DNA from: Paenibacillus doosanensis
GTDB taxonomy: Bacteria > Bacillota > Bacilli > Paenibacillales > NBRC-103111
Assembly (NCBI RefSeq): GCF_025060755.1
Contig: NZ_JANYUY010000024.1
Location: forward strand, 1 to 64,000
Length of the DNA stretch: 64,000 bases
Direction of reading: 5' to 3'
Made by a program: the position numbers and the translations under genes. A model generated the notes under the pieces. It did no database searches. It saw nothing but the letters and a program-made list of their open reading frames with translations, and was not told the origin of the DNA. Positions 7,350-16,270 of the stretch are shown here, in pieces (the first letter of the stretch is position 1; every line of letters begins with the position of its first letter).

Positions 7350-8714
7350 ATGAGCCAAGCGGCAACATCATCCGCAACAGGACACGGGAACACAGGGCTG
7401 GCTTCGCTGCCTGACATTCCGCTGAACAAGAAGCACATCTGGATTTACATCGTCGGGGCTTTAGGCTATTTTTTCGATGCATTCGATATTCTGCTCCCGT
7501 CCTATGTCATTCCGCTCATTTCCCAGCAATGGCATCTGGAGAAGGATGCGCTCGCTTGGTTTGCAACGGCGGGTTTTCTCGGGATGGCGGTGGGCGGTTT
7601 TCTATTCGGCAGCTTGGGGGATTTGATCGGCAGGAAAAAGGCGTTCATGGGCACGGTGCTGCTCTATTCCGTCTTCTCGCTGCTGTGCGCGGCGGCGCCG
7701 AACGTACCGCTGCTGTTCCTATTCCGGATTATTGCCGGAATCGGACTTGGCGGCTGTTTGCCGGTAGATATGGCGATGCTGTCCGAATTCATGCCTCCGA
7801 AATGGCGCGGCAAGCTGATGACGATCCTCGGCGTGTTCTGGGTCGGCGGCGCGACGGCTGTCGGCTTCGTATCCGCCTGGCTCAGCAAGTATCAGGATTT
7901 TCGCCTGATCTTTATCGCGGCCGGCGTGCCGGTACTGCTCATTTTTCTCGTTCGGGTGAAGGTTCCCGAATCTCCGCTTTATTTGTATCGCAAGGGCAAG
8001 GTGGAAGAGGCTAACCGGATTTTGCGGGAAGTTCACGGCGCTTCGATCGACGCAAGCCAGCTGTTCTCCGCGCAGGAGGATACCGATAAGCAAAGCGGCA
8101 GCGTCATCAAGGGGATTTTCTCTTCGCTTATTAAAGTATGGAAGCACAGCCCGGGCACGACCTTCATGGTCTGGTACGCCTATGCGAGCGTATTGTTCGT
8201 CTATTACGGCGTCATCCTGTGGCTGCCGAAAATTTTGATCGCAAGCGGATATCAAACGACGGCGGCCTTCCTGTTCACCTCCTATATAACGCTTGTCGGT
8301 CTGATCGGCGTGCTGTTCAGCATTTACTTGGTCGACAAGGTCGGACGGAAATGGTCGGTCGCCTTAAGCTTCGTCTTTATGGGCATAGCGCTGTACGCCT
8401 TTGCATTTGCTCTGGATGCTCCGACCTCCAGCTTCGTTCTGCTCGGTATCTATGATATGTTCGAGTCGATCGCGTTAGCCATTCTGTACGTGTATATCCC
8501 GGAGAGCTATCCGACGCTGCTCAGGGTGACCGGCTTCGGCTGGGCGACGGCGATTACCCGCGTTACCTCGGCTTTCTCTCCGCTGCTGTTCGCAGCCGTC
8601 TGGGGAGGGATGGGACTGCCGATGACGATGTTTTTCAGTATGCTGTCGCTGATTCTCGCTGCGGTCTTCATCGTCGTCTTCGGCAAGGAGACGAAGGATA
8701 AGCTGCTGTCTTAA
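7350..8714 (+). CDS. MFS transporter, aromatic acid/sugar symporter type
   Basis: A 12-helix major facilitator of 454 residues in the inner membrane. The signature after helix 2, FGSLGDLIGRKKAF, and its repeat in the second half, YLVDKVGRKWSV, are both present. The cytoplasmic loop between the halves (about residues 205-265) is charged, as in NiaP/AAHS and sugar-porter relatives. The start is preceded by GAGAGGGG. It is transcribed divergently from the serine dehydratase/amidohydrolase operon and shares its control region, so it probably imports that operon's substrate, most likely a carboxylate or acylated amino acid (inference). Confidence 0.88.
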   Translation: MSQAATSSATGHGNTGLASLPDIPLNKKHIWIYIVGALGYFFDAFDILLPSYVIPLISQQWHLEKDALAWFATAGFLGMAVGGFLFGSLGDLIGRKKAFMGTVLLYSVFSLLCAAAPNVPLLFLFRIIAGIGLGGCLPVDMAMLSEFMPPKWRGKLMTILGVFWVGGATAVGFVSAWLSKYQDFRLIFIAAGVPVLLIFLVRVKVPESPLYLYRKGKVEEANRILREVHGASIDASQLFSAQEDTDKQSGSVIKGIFSSLIKVWKHSPGTTFMVWYAYASVLFVYYGVILWLPKILIASGYQTTAAFLFTSYITLVGLIGVLFSIYLVDKVGRKWSVALSFVFMGIALYAFAFALDAPTSSFVLLGIYDMFESIALAILYVYIPESYPTLLRVTGFGWATAITRVTSAFSPLLFAAVWGGMGLPMTMFFSMLSLILAAVFIVVFGKETKDKLLS

Positions 8715-8718
8715 GCGT

Positions 8719-9057
8719 TCAGGCGAGGCCAGCTGTCCGCAAGCACGGTAAGAGCCGGTTTCCTTCGGGGAAGCCGGCTTTTTGGGGTTTCGGCGGGGAA
8801 CAGTACTGTTCGCGGTATTCGAAAGGGGACATGCCGGCGCTGCGCTTGAACGCTGTGGAAAAATAATGAATCGACGAAAACCCGTACTTTCCGGCAAGCT
8901 CCGTGACGATGAGTACGACGGCATTGGCGCAGCATGTGCGCGAAGGGCACTGTTCGCCGGGAGCGAACATGTATTTCTGGACAAACAGCAGCTGCGGATT
9001 AAATTCGCAATATCGCGTCAAATAGTCGACTTGAAAACGGTATACGGGAACAGGCAT
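8719..9057 (-). pseudogene. AraC-family regulator with large internal deletion
   Basis: The 112-codon frame joins two pieces of an AraC regulator. Residues 1-36 (ending NPQLLFVQKYMFAPGEQ) look like the start of a cupin-type ligand-binding domain. Residues about 54-85 (TELAGKYGFSSIHYFSTAFKR, then SPFEYREQY) are the second helix-turn-helix that normally ends a protein of about 280 residues. Some 170 residues between them are missing, including the first DNA-binding helix pair. The remaining tail after REQY reads through the transporter terminator. It lies just upstream of, and divergent from, the GH95 gene, the usual place for that gene's activator. Confidence 0.72.
8752..8784 (+). terminator. 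Rho-independent terminator after MFS gene
   Basis: The stem AGCCGGTTTCC/GGAAGCCGGCT with a short TTCGG-type loop is followed by TTTTT. It lies 40 bp after the transporter stop. Confidence 0.75.
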
Positions 9058-9170
9058 GCGGCTCGCAGCTCCTTCTTTCGTCGTTTCGCCTTACCCGGTA
9101 ACTCTTATTAGATTGGAAAATAGGACAAAGGAAACTATTCTGTACAAAGACAGCCGCATGTTTTCCGGCC

Positions 9171-9176
9171 TATAAT
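9171..9176 (+). promoter_or_regulatory. -10 box of the GH95 gene
   Basis: A perfect TATAAT 36 bp before the start codon. The -35 region is poor, which fits a promoter that once needed an AraC-type activator. Confidence 0.4.
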
Positions 9177-9211
9177 CGAGGTACATGCGCTTTTAAGAGG
9201 AAGGGCAATTG

Positions 9212-11671
9212 ATGGACGGTAAAAGGAGAGATGCGGCAATGGCCCAAACAGATGTACGATCAGATAGGGGAAAGAAGAGCGGAGCTAATCGGCTCGTCAT
9301 GAAATATCCGGCATCCTGGTGGAAAAATATGTGGAGAGAAGGAATGCCGTCCGGCAACGGGAAGATCGGAGTGTCCGTCTACGGCGGAGTCAAAGAGGAG
9401 ACGGTAATGATCACCCATGAAGATCTGTGGCATTGGGGGCAAAAGGACCCGGTGCCGGATGTGAGTCACACGCTCGCCGAAACGAGAAGGCTGATGGACG
9501 AAGAAAAGTATTTGGAAGCCAGCTGGAATTTGACCAACGCGCTCAAGGACCATGGCTACGATACGCGTCTGGCGGCCCGCTTTCCGGCGGCCGATCTGAA
9601 GCTGCTTATGCCTTGCGAGCAGGCGTTCAAGCGGTATCGGAGAGTTCTCGATATGGAAACCGGCGAAGTGACGGTGTCGTGGCAGGACGGAGACGCCGCC
9701 TATGAGCGCCGCTTGTTCGTCTCCCGCAGCGACGATGCTATCGTATACGAGATCGGAACGGACGCGGCGCAGCTGCAGGGCGAGCTTCAGCTGGCGTTTC
9801 ATCCGACCGACAATCCCCGGCTTGCCGAGAAATGCAGGGAGATCGAGGAGACCGTCGAGCGGATAGCGAAGGACGGTTATCTCTATTATGCCGCCCGCAA
9901 CGATGACGGAACGGATTTCGGCGTCGTGCTGCGTGTGATCGCCGGAGAAGGAGAGACGGAAGCACTTCCGGGTTCGATCCGGTTCCGCGCCGCGTCCAAG
10001 CTGCTGGTCGTGGCCAAGGTGTTTGTAAAGGGCGAGCGGCAGCGGGAATGGAGCCGGCTGCACAGCGAGCTGGCTGCCGTCGCTGCGAATTACGAACAGC
10101 TGCTGGCCGCGCATGCGCAAATGCACGGACGGCTGTTTCACTCAGCCGCCGTGCAGCTCGGAGACGGAGCGGGCGAGCGGACGAATGAAGAGCTGCTGCT
10201 CGAAGCCTATGACGGGGAGGCGCCGACGGAGCTTGTGCAGAAAATGTGGGCTTACGGCCGCTACCTGTTCATCTGCGGCACTCATGCCGAAGGCTACCCG
10301 TTCGGATTGTACGGCTTGTGGGGCGGCGATTACCGGCTCGTCTGGTGTCATAATATGGCCAATGAAAATGTCCAGATGATGTATTGGCACGCGCCCGCCG
10401 GAGGCTTGACCGAGCTGATGCCGGCACTGATCCGGTATTACGACGGCATGATGGACGATTTCCGCGATAATGCGCGGAAACTGTACGGCTGCCGCGGCGT
10501 CTACATTCCCGCGGGCTCGACTCCTGGGATTGGCGTGCCGAATCAGATCGTGCCGGTCATTATGAACTGGACCGGGGCCGCAGGCTGGCTGGCGCGGCAT
10601 TATTACGAGTACTACTTATACACCGGGGACCGCGAATTTCTCGTGCACAAGGTGCTGCCGTTCATGAGGGAGACGGCGCTGTTCTACGAAGATTTTCTTG
10701 TCGTGGGCGATGACGGCTTCTACCGGTACTACCCGTCCGTTTCCCCGGAAAATACGCCGCAAAACTTTATGCCTACGGACGGCAGGCCGCTCGCGCATCC
10801 TATGCCGACGACGATTAACGCGACGATGGACTTCGCCATCTTGAAAGAGCTGCTGACGCATTTGGTGGAAGGGAGCCGGGAGGCCGGGATATATGCGCAG
10901 GAGACGGGGCAGTGGGAGGAGATGCTAAGACGCATCCCGCCTTACCAGGTCAATGCGGACGGAGCCGTTAGGGAATGGATGCACGAGAGGTTCGACGATC
11001 GGTACGATCACCGCCATTTGTCGCATATTTACCCGATATTCCCCGGCCAGGAATTTACCCGGGAGGAGCAGCCGGAGAAGTTCGGGGCTTTCGAGACGGC
11101 GGTGAAGAAGCGGCTGATCGGCGCGCAGAGCGGCTGGTCGCTCGTGCATATGGCGGCGATCTATGCGCGCCTCGGCGACGGCGACAAGGCGCTGGAATGT
11201 TTGGATATTTTGTCCCGCGCCTGCTTGCTGAGCAATTTTTTCACGCTGCATAACGATTGGCGGAACATGGGGGTCTGCATGAATATGGCGGAGGCCCCGA
11301 TTCAGATGGATGCGAACATGGGCTGGGTGAACGCCGTGCAAGAGATGCTGCTTTACGTATCGCCGAAATTCGTGAAGCTGCTGCCCGCGCTCCCCGGAAA
11401 GTGGAAGAAGGGCAAAGCGGCCGATCTGCGGTTTTGCACCGGGACGGTATCCTTCGAGTGGAACATGCCGGAAGGGATGTTCGCCGCGCAGCTGGCTGCC
11501 GAGCGCGGCACGTCCGTCGTGCTGAAGCTTCCGTATCATTTCCAGAGCTATGCTTGGTCCGGCGATACGGCGGGGGTAACGCCGTCGGCATGGGGCGAGG
11601 GGTGCTACGAGGTGCGGCTCGAAGCGGGACAGAAGCTGAGCGTGCAAGCCGGGCCCGGGATGCATGCTTAG
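9212..11671 (+). CDS. Glycoside hydrolase family 95-like protein (alpha-L-fucosidase type)
   Basis: An 819-residue cytoplasmic enzyme without signal peptide, resembling GH95 inverting alpha-1,2-L-fucosidases and related galactosidases. The N-terminal beta domain begins PASWWKNMWREGMPSGNGKIG, with the family's LPLGNG-like turn. The helical (alpha/alpha)6 barrel carries ANENVQMMYW, matching the catalytic Asn-x-Asn segment of GH95, and a later RHLSHIYPIFPG segment. The ATG at 9212 follows AGAGGAAGGG; a second ATG at 9239 preceded by AAGGAG is possible. It is monocistronic and sits beside an inactivated AraC gene, so it may have lost its specific control. The exact sugar is not certain. Confidence 0.85.
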   Translation: MDGKRRDAAMAQTDVRSDRGKKSGANRLVMKYPASWWKNMWREGMPSGNGKIGVSVYGGVKEETVMITHEDLWHWGQKDPVPDVSHTLAETRRLMDEEKYLEASWNLTNALKDHGYDTRLAARFPAADLKLLMPCEQAFKRYRRVLDMETGEVTVSWQDGDAAYERRLFVSRSDDAIVYEIGTDAAQLQGELQLAFHPTDNPRLAEKCREIEETVERIAKDGYLYYAARNDDGTDFGVVLRVIAGEGETEALPGSIRFRAASKLLVVAKVFVKGERQREWSRLHSELAAVAANYEQLLAAHAQMHGRLFHSAAVQLGDGAGERTNEELLLEAYDGEAPTELVQKMWAYGRYLFICGTHAEGYPFGLYGLWGGDYRLVWCHNMANENVQMMYWHAPAGGLTELMPALIRYYDGMMDDFRDNARKLYGCRGVYIPAGSTPGIGVPNQIVPVIMNWTGAAGWLARHYYEYYLYTGDREFLVHKVLPFMRETALFYEDFLVVGDDGFYRYYPSVSPENTPQNFMPTDGRPLAHPMPTTINATMDFAILKELLTHLVEGSREAGIYAQETGQWEEMLRRIPPYQVNADGAVREWMHERFDDRYDHRHLSHIYPIFPGQEFTREEQPEKFGAFETAVKKRLIGAQSGWSLVHMAAIYARLGDGDKALECLDILSRACLLSNFFTLHNDWRNMGVCMNMAEAPIQMDANMGWVNAVQEMLLYVSPKFVKLLPALPGKWKKGKAADLRFCTGTVSFEWNMPEGMFAAQLAAERGTSVVLKLPYHFQSYAWSGDTAGVTPSAWGEGCYEVRLEAGQKLSVQAGPGMHA

Positions 11672-11728
11672 ACGATGCCTTCTATAGACGGAAGATGGAT
11701 GAGCACTTGAATACAGTTACAGCGGAGG

Positions 11729-11752
11729 GCTGCCTTGACGGGCGGCTTTTTT
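11729..11752 (+). terminator. Terminator after GH95 gene
   Basis: A GCTGCC/GGCGGC stem is followed by six T residues, about 60 bp after the GH95 stop. The dispersed element begins directly after it. Confidence 0.6.
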
Positions 11753-11754
11753 CA

Positions 11755-11909
11755 TTGTTTAGGAAATGATGCGCAGCCATATCCTGTGGATATCCGGGTT
11801 CTCCCCCGAAAGTAAAGTCTACCCATAGAACGATCCCAGAGGAAGGGTTAGACGCCGATCCAGCTTAGGCTGGATGCGGACGGAATAAGCTTCAGAGCAT
11901 CACGTCACT
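11755..11909 (+). repeat. Dispersed structured element, copy 1
   Basis: This stretch of 155 bases is nearly identical to 59817-59970, differing at only about seven positions over its whole length. Hairpins are conserved in both: ATATCC/GGATAT with a TGT loop, CCG-ATCCAGC/GCTGGAT-CGG around TTAG, and an outer TGATGC/GCATCA pairing that closes the unit. It starts three bases after the T-tract of a terminator, like the other copy. It carries no open reading frame. It could be a small structured RNA or a miniature non-autonomous transposon; strand is assigned from the terminator-proximal side only. About 60 bp further on, GCTTTTGGGGGATTTGTTC also recurs near the other copies. Confidence 0.8.
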
Positions 11910-12091
11910 ACCCTGGAAATTACTCTTGGTACCCCATTTCCATTGTCTGTGGTGCCGCGTCGGCGGCATGGATGGCTTTTGGGGGATTTGTTCATGTTTC
12001 CCCGCGCACCTCCTCGGTGTATACTGGTTTCAAGACGAATAGGCAGTTGAGGCCGATGACGAGAATTAAGGTATGAATGGGAGGAAGGACG
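11910..12091. other. Intergenic region before the SRPBCC gene
   Basis: No gene seen. The segment up to about 11970 is absent from the second copy of the neighbouring dispersed element, which continues directly into CTTTTGGGGGATT. A GGGAGGAAGG ribosome binding site lies just before 12092. Confidence 0.5.
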
Positions 12092-12508
12092 ATGGACAAG
12101 CTGGTAGGGAAGACCAAAGATGCGGGATTTCAAATCGGGGTTCGAAGGACGCTGCCGATCACAAAGGAGGAAGCATGGGAGCGGCTGATGTCGCCGGACG
12201 GCTTGAAGCTCTGGCTGGGCGATATCGACGAGCTGAAGCTGGAGAAGGGGCAGCTGTACGGCACTTCGGACGGAAGCTCCGGAGAGGTAAGGGTCGTTAA
12301 GCCTCAAGAGCAGCTGCGAATGACTTGGCAGAGAAAGGGCTGGGAGCAGCCGTCGACCGTGCAGATTCGCCTTTTATCCGCCAGCACGGGGACGACCGTC
12401 AGCTTTCATCAGGAGAAGCTTGCAGACAGCGCCGTCCGGGAAGAGATGAAGCTGCGCTGGGAGCGGGCGATCGCCGGCCTCGCGGAAGCGGCGGGCGTTC
12501 GGGGCTGA
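12092..12508 (+). CDS. SRPBCC (AHSA1-like) domain protein
   Basis: A 138-residue cytoplasmic protein of the START/Bet v1-like superfamily related to the C-terminal domain of Aha1. The pattern is typical: RTLPITKEEAWERLMSPDGLKLWLG near the N-terminus, then alternating beta strands and a long C-terminal helix (EEMKLRWERAIAGLAEAAG). Members bind hydrophobic ligands or modulate chaperones; the specific role is unknown. The ATG at 12092 follows GGGAGGAAGG. It seems to be transcribed alone, 124 bp before the RlmN-family gene. Confidence 0.78.
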   Translation: MDKLVGKTKDAGFQIGVRRTLPITKEEAWERLMSPDGLKLWLGDIDELKLEKGQLYGTSDGSSGEVRVVKPQEQLRMTWQRKGWEQPSTVQIRLLSASTGTTVSFHQEKLADSAVREEMKLRWERAIAGLAEAAGVRG

Positions 12509-12632
12509 TTCCCTTGTGAGCGGTTTAGACAATATTGGATGTGAAATAACTGCGCGTATCCTCTTGTTTTAGCGCACTATTTTTGGGACAATAATAGGAC
12601 TGAACTCATAGAGCCGAAAAGAGGATTTTCAT

Positions 12633-13697
12633 ATGAATAAATCATCCGTCTATGGATTAACGTTAAATCAGCTGATTGCGTGGCTGGGCGAGCGCGGGCA
12701 TAAAAAGTTCCGCGCCGCGCAGGTGTGGGATTGGCTCTACAGAAAGCGGGTTACGGATTTCGCGGAGATGACCGACGTTCATCCCGAATGTGTTCGGCTG
12801 CTGAGCGAGCATTTTGCGATTTCCGTTTTGACCGAGCATTTGAGACAGGAATCGGCCGACGGCACGATCAAGTTTCTGTTCAAGCTTACGGACGGCAACC
12901 TGATCGAGACCGTGCTGATGAGACATAAATTCGGATTATCGGTTTGCGTAACGACGCAGGTGGGCTGCAACATCGGCTGCAGCTTTTGTGCGAGCGGGCT
13001 CTTGGCGAAGAGCCGCGATTTGTCGGCAGGGGAAATCGTCGGGCAGATTATGAAGGTGCAGCTGCACCTGGACCAAGCCGGCCGAGGGGAAAAAGTGAGC
13101 CATATCGTCGTTATGGGCATCGGCGAGCCGTTCGACAATTTCGTGAACATGACGGACTTCATTAATGTCGTTAAAGACCACAAAGGGCTTGCTATAGGCG
13201 CGAGACATATTACGGTGTCGACCAGCGGTCTTGCCGGCAAAATTATCGAATTCGCCGATTCCGACTTGAACGTCAATCTGGCGATTTCCTTGCACGCGCC
13301 GAATGACGAGCTGCGTACGAGAATTATGAAAATCAACCGGGCCATTCCGCTGAACCAATTAATGCAGGCGATCGATTATTATTTGGAGAAAACGAAGCGG
13401 AGAATTACGCTTGAATACATTTTACTTAAAGACGTTAACGACCGCACGGAGCACGCGCTGGAGCTGGCCGAGCTGGTCGGGCACAGACGCCCGCTGGCCA
13501 ATGTGAACTTGATTCCGTACAATCCGGTCGACGAGCACAGCCAGTATCAGCGAAGCGAACAGGAATCCATCACGGCGTTCTACGATACGCTGAAAAAGCA
13601 GGGCGTCAGCTGCAGCGTCAGACTGGAGCACGGCACGGATATCGACGCCGCCTGCGGCCAGCTGCGAAGCAAGCAGATCAAGCAGTCGATCGGTTAA
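12633..13697 (+). CDS. rlmN: RlmN-family radical SAM rRNA methyltransferase
   Basis: A 354-residue radical SAM enzyme that methylates C2 of adenosine 2503 in 23S rRNA and A37 in some tRNAs. It shows the N-terminal [12 protein letters not shown] segment, the cluster motif CNIGCSFC near residue 113, the [10 protein letters not shown] stretch, [10 protein letters not shown], and the C-terminal catalytic cysteine in DIDAACGQL. Overall resemblance to Bacillus RlmN is much closer than to the Cfr resistance enzymes. RlmN usually sits with the prpC-prkC-rsgA genes; here it stands alone, so it could be a second, paralogous copy. The start follows AAGAGG. A strong bidirectional terminator follows. Confidence 0.87.
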   Translation: MNKSSVYGLTLNQLIAWLGERGHKKFRAAQVWDWLYRKRVTDFAEMTDVHPECVRLLSEHFAISVLTEHLRQESADGTIKFLFKLTDGNLIETVLMRHKFGLSVCVTTQVGCNIGCSFCASGLLAKSRDLSAGEIVGQIMKVQLHLDQAGRGEKVSHIVVMGIGEPFDNFVNMTDFINVVKDHKGLAIGARHITVSTSGLAGKIIEFADSDLNVNLAISLHAPNDELRTRIMKINRAIPLNQLMQAIDYYLEKTKRRITLEYILLKDVNDRTEHALELAELVGHRRPLANVNLIPYNPVDEHSQYQRSEQESITAFYDTLKKQGVSCSVRLEHGTDIDAACGQLRSKQIKQSIG

Positions 13698-13715
13698 CGG
13701 CGCAAGCAAGACGTG

Positions 13716-13767
13716 AAAAAAAGGACCTCAAATCCCCGCTGCGAGACGGGCATGAGGTCCTTTTTTT
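13716..13767. terminator. Bidirectional terminator between convergent genes
   Basis: AAAAAAAGGACCTCA is paired with TGAGGTCCTTTTTTT over a 20-base loop. It has T-tracts on both strands and separates the RlmN-family gene from the converging MFS gene. Confidence 0.9.
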
Positions 13768-13787
13768 GCGAACAGCCGCTTCCTTGC

Positions 13788-15128
13788 TTACTCCGCGGCG
13801 GCAGTTGCGCGATCTTTCGCGGGACGGTCCGCTTTTCTATAAGACGCCAGCATCATTAACGATATGAATAACATAGCGATCAGAATGAAATAAATATGCT
13901 GGAAAGCGTCGGCGGGCGAGAGATCCTTTTGCCATACGAGCAGCAGCCCGCAGGCGGCGACCGCAAAGGAGCCTCCCAAATATTGAGACAGCTGGGTAAG
14001 CCCCATCCCCGAGCCGATCAGCTCCTTAGGCAAAATGCGCGATACCTCGTTGGACAGCGCCGAAGTTACCGCGGAGAGCGACGGCGCAAAGACGATGTAG
14101 GCTACCAGCGTAGCGACGGCCGACACATGAAGCCACATGGCGATAATCAGCATGGAGACGGCGAGCAGCAAATGTCCTGCGATCAGAAAGCGAAAATTGC
14201 CGTGACGGTCGATCCAGCGCCCGACGAGCTTCATAAGGCAAGCGGACAGGAATGCCCCGGGAAATATAAGCAGGCCGATCGAGGCCGCCCCCATACGGAA
14301 CACGTTCGAATAAATTAACGGCATTAAAAACAGCATGGACAAGTTCAGCACAAAGGCGATAAATGCGACCGCTACCAGCTTCCGGTAAGACGCGTTGCGC
14401 AGCAGCGCCGGAGGGATGAAGGGCTTCTCCGCGCGATGCAGATGGACCAGCGTTACCGCCAATGCCAGCAGACTGATCGCGAGCACCGGCACGGAAAGCT
14501 GTGTGACCGCAACCAAGAAGCTGGATGCCGTAATGACGATAAGAGCCGCGCCGGCATAATCGAAGCGCACCCGGGGCAGCGTCTCCTTCGGAATGAGCCT
14601 TAATAAAAAAGGCACCAGAAGCAGCACGAGGCAGGTGACCAGAAATAGTTCATGCCATCCCATATACTGAGTAATGGCTCCTCCGATAACGGGGCCAAGG
14701 CCGAACGCCAGCGCGCTGCCCGAGGCCATCATCGAGATCGCTCTGCCCCTCCGTTCGTAGGGCACATAGCGGCTGGCCAGCACCATCCCTAGGCCGGGAG
14801 ACGCCCCGGCGCCGGTCGCTTGAAACAGCCGGGCGAACAGGATGAGCCCGAAGCTGTCCGAAAAGAAGCCGATGACGGAGCCTGCGACGAGCAGTGAAAT
14901 CCCTATCGTCCAAAGCTTGCGGATTGCGATAAAATCGGACAGCCGGCTGAAAATAATCGTCGACAACGCAAATACGATCGAGTAGCCGGAGACGATCCAA
15001 GAACCTTGAGCGGCTGTAATATGCAGCTCTTTAATAATATCCGGCAGCGAAACGTTGAACATCGTCGTATTCATAACGACAAGAAACGAGCCTAGCGCCC
15101 ATACGGGAATCGTAACTTTATCATTCAT
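13788..15128 (-). CDS. MFS transporter, DHA2-type drug efflux
   Basis: A membrane transporter of 446 residues with 12-14 predicted helices, starting VTIPVWALGSFLVVMNTTMFNVSLPDI, typical of the DHA2 multidrug H+ antiporters. The motif RLSDFIAIRKLW after helix 2 and GPVIGGAIT (motif C, specific for antiporters) are present. It is divergent from the LysR gene at 15306, which probably controls it. The ribosome binding site is weak (AGGCGG, 11 bases away). Substrates are not predictable. Confidence 0.86.
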   Translation of the reverse strand: MNDKVTIPVWALGSFLVVMNTTMFNVSLPDIIKELHITAAQGSWIVSGYSIVFALSTIIFSRLSDFIAIRKLWTIGISLLVAGSVIGFFSDSFGLILFARLFQATGAGASPGLGMVLASRYVPYERRGRAISMMASGSALAFGLGPVIGGAITQYMGWHELFLVTCLVLLLVPFLLRLIPKETLPRVRFDYAGAALIVITASSFLVAVTQLSVPVLAISLLALAVTLVHLHRAEKPFIPPALLRNASYRKLVAVAFIAFVLNLSMLFLMPLIYSNVFRMGAASIGLLIFPGAFLSACLMKLVGRWIDRHGNFRFLIAGHLLLAVSMLIIAMWLHVSAVATLVAYIVFAPSLSAVTSALSNEVSRILPKELIGSGMGLTQLSQYLGGSFAVAACGLLLVWQKDLSPADAFQHIYFILIAMLFISLMMLASYRKADRPAKDRATAAAE

Positions 15129-15238
15129 TATTCAGTAAACCGCCTAACTGTACGCTTTGTTCACGATATTTTGTTCATGACATTTCTATACTACGCTTGA
15201 TTTTCCATATAAAAAAATATTAATTTTAATATAAATTC

Positions 15239-15254
15239 ATAAGCTTAAACTTAT
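15239..15254. promoter_or_regulatory. LysR-type operator candidate
   Basis: An ATAAG-N6-CTTAT inverted repeat (T-N11-A form) lies in the AT-rich stretch between the divergent MFS and LysR genes. A second palindrome, ATATTAA-TT-TTAATAT, lies about 25 bp to its left. Such arrangements are usual for LysR autoregulation plus control of the divergent target. Confidence 0.4.
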
Positions 15255-15305
15255 CAATGGATTGGCTTCGTTAGACGATAATTGCCGGAAGAAGGACGAT
15301 GAACG

Positions 15306-16220
15306 ATGGAACTGCTGCAATTAAAATATTTCCAAGCAGTAGCAAGGCAGGAGCATATGACGCGGGCAGCCAAGGAGCTTGCCGTTGCCCAGCCCGCATT
15401 GAGCCAGACGATCGCCCGCTTGGAGAGCGAGGCGGGAGTTCCGCTGTTCGACCGCCAAGGACGCCAAATTAAGCTGAACCCGTTCGGCCGGGCGTTTCTG
15501 AAGCATATCGACCGCGCCTTGGCGGACATCGAGGACGGGCTGAGGGAGGTCAAAGACTTGGCGGGGATGGAGCGCGGGCATATCTCTTTGGGCGTCATGG
15601 CTACGCAAATATTGGGCGACCTGCTCAAGGCGTTCGGAGCCGAGCACCCGCAGGTAAAATTCCGCGTCCATCAGCATTCGCTGCAGACGATGGTCGAGCG
15701 GCTTCACAGCGGCGAGCTGGACCTGTGCATCGCCTCCATGCCTATCGAATATCCCGGCATCCGGTGGCAGACGCTCATGTACGATGAAATCATTCTTATC
15801 GTTCCCTACGAGCATCCGCTGGCCGGGCGGTCTTCCGTTCGCTTGGACGAGCTCGCCGGCGAAACCTTCATCAACCTGAAGAGCGGCAACAACTTGCGCG
15901 ATTGGACCGACGCCTATTTCGAACGGGCGGGCATTCAGCCGGACATCGCCTACGAAATCGACGAGCCGGCCTCCGTGCGCAGCCTGGTGAAGGCGGGGCT
16001 CGGCATCTCGTTCAGCACGATGCTGAATTTGCGTTTCTGGGATCATACTTCCGTCATGCCGCTGCGAATCGCAGAGCCGGTCTGCCGTCGGCCGATCGGT
16101 CTGGCCTGGAAGGAGGACCGCTATCATTCGATGGCGGCGCGAAGTTTCCGGGAGTTCGTGCAAAGCTTTTTTGCGCGGGTGCAGCAGGAAGAGATTGAAT
16201 CGGCGGACAAATGGAAATAA
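15306..16220 (+). CDS. LysR-family transcriptional regulator
   Basis: A 304-residue LysR regulator. The winged helix-turn-helix occupies residues 1-60 (LKYFQAVARQEHMTRAAKELAVAQPALSQTIARLE). The effector-binding domain of two alpha/beta lobes begins around residue 90 with GHISLGVMATQ. It is divergent from the DHA2 exporter and very likely regulates it, possibly in response to the exported compound (inference). The ATG is preceded by AAGGA. The frameshifted WYL gene follows 50 bp downstream on the same strand. Confidence 0.9.
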   Translation: MELLQLKYFQAVARQEHMTRAAKELAVAQPALSQTIARLESEAGVPLFDRQGRQIKLNPFGRAFLKHIDRALADIEDGLREVKDLAGMERGHISLGVMATQILGDLLKAFGAEHPQVKFRVHQHSLQTMVERLHSGELDLCIASMPIEYPGIRWQTLMYDEIILIVPYEHPLAGRSSVRLDELAGETFINLKSGNNLRDWTDAYFERAGIQPDIAYEIDEPASVRSLVKAGLGISFSTMLNLRFWDHTSVMPLRIAEPVCRRPIGLAWKEDRYHSMAARSFREFVQSFFARVQQEEIESADKWK

Positions 16221-16270
16221 AATGAAATCGGCGCGCTCGCAGCTTGCCGGGAAGGGGAAGGGTACAGACG

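Noticed and set aside
12633-13697. Cfr-type ribosomal resistance gene
   Set aside because: Motif wording and N-terminal domain follow RlmN much more closely than Cfr; isolation from the usual operon alone is not enough.
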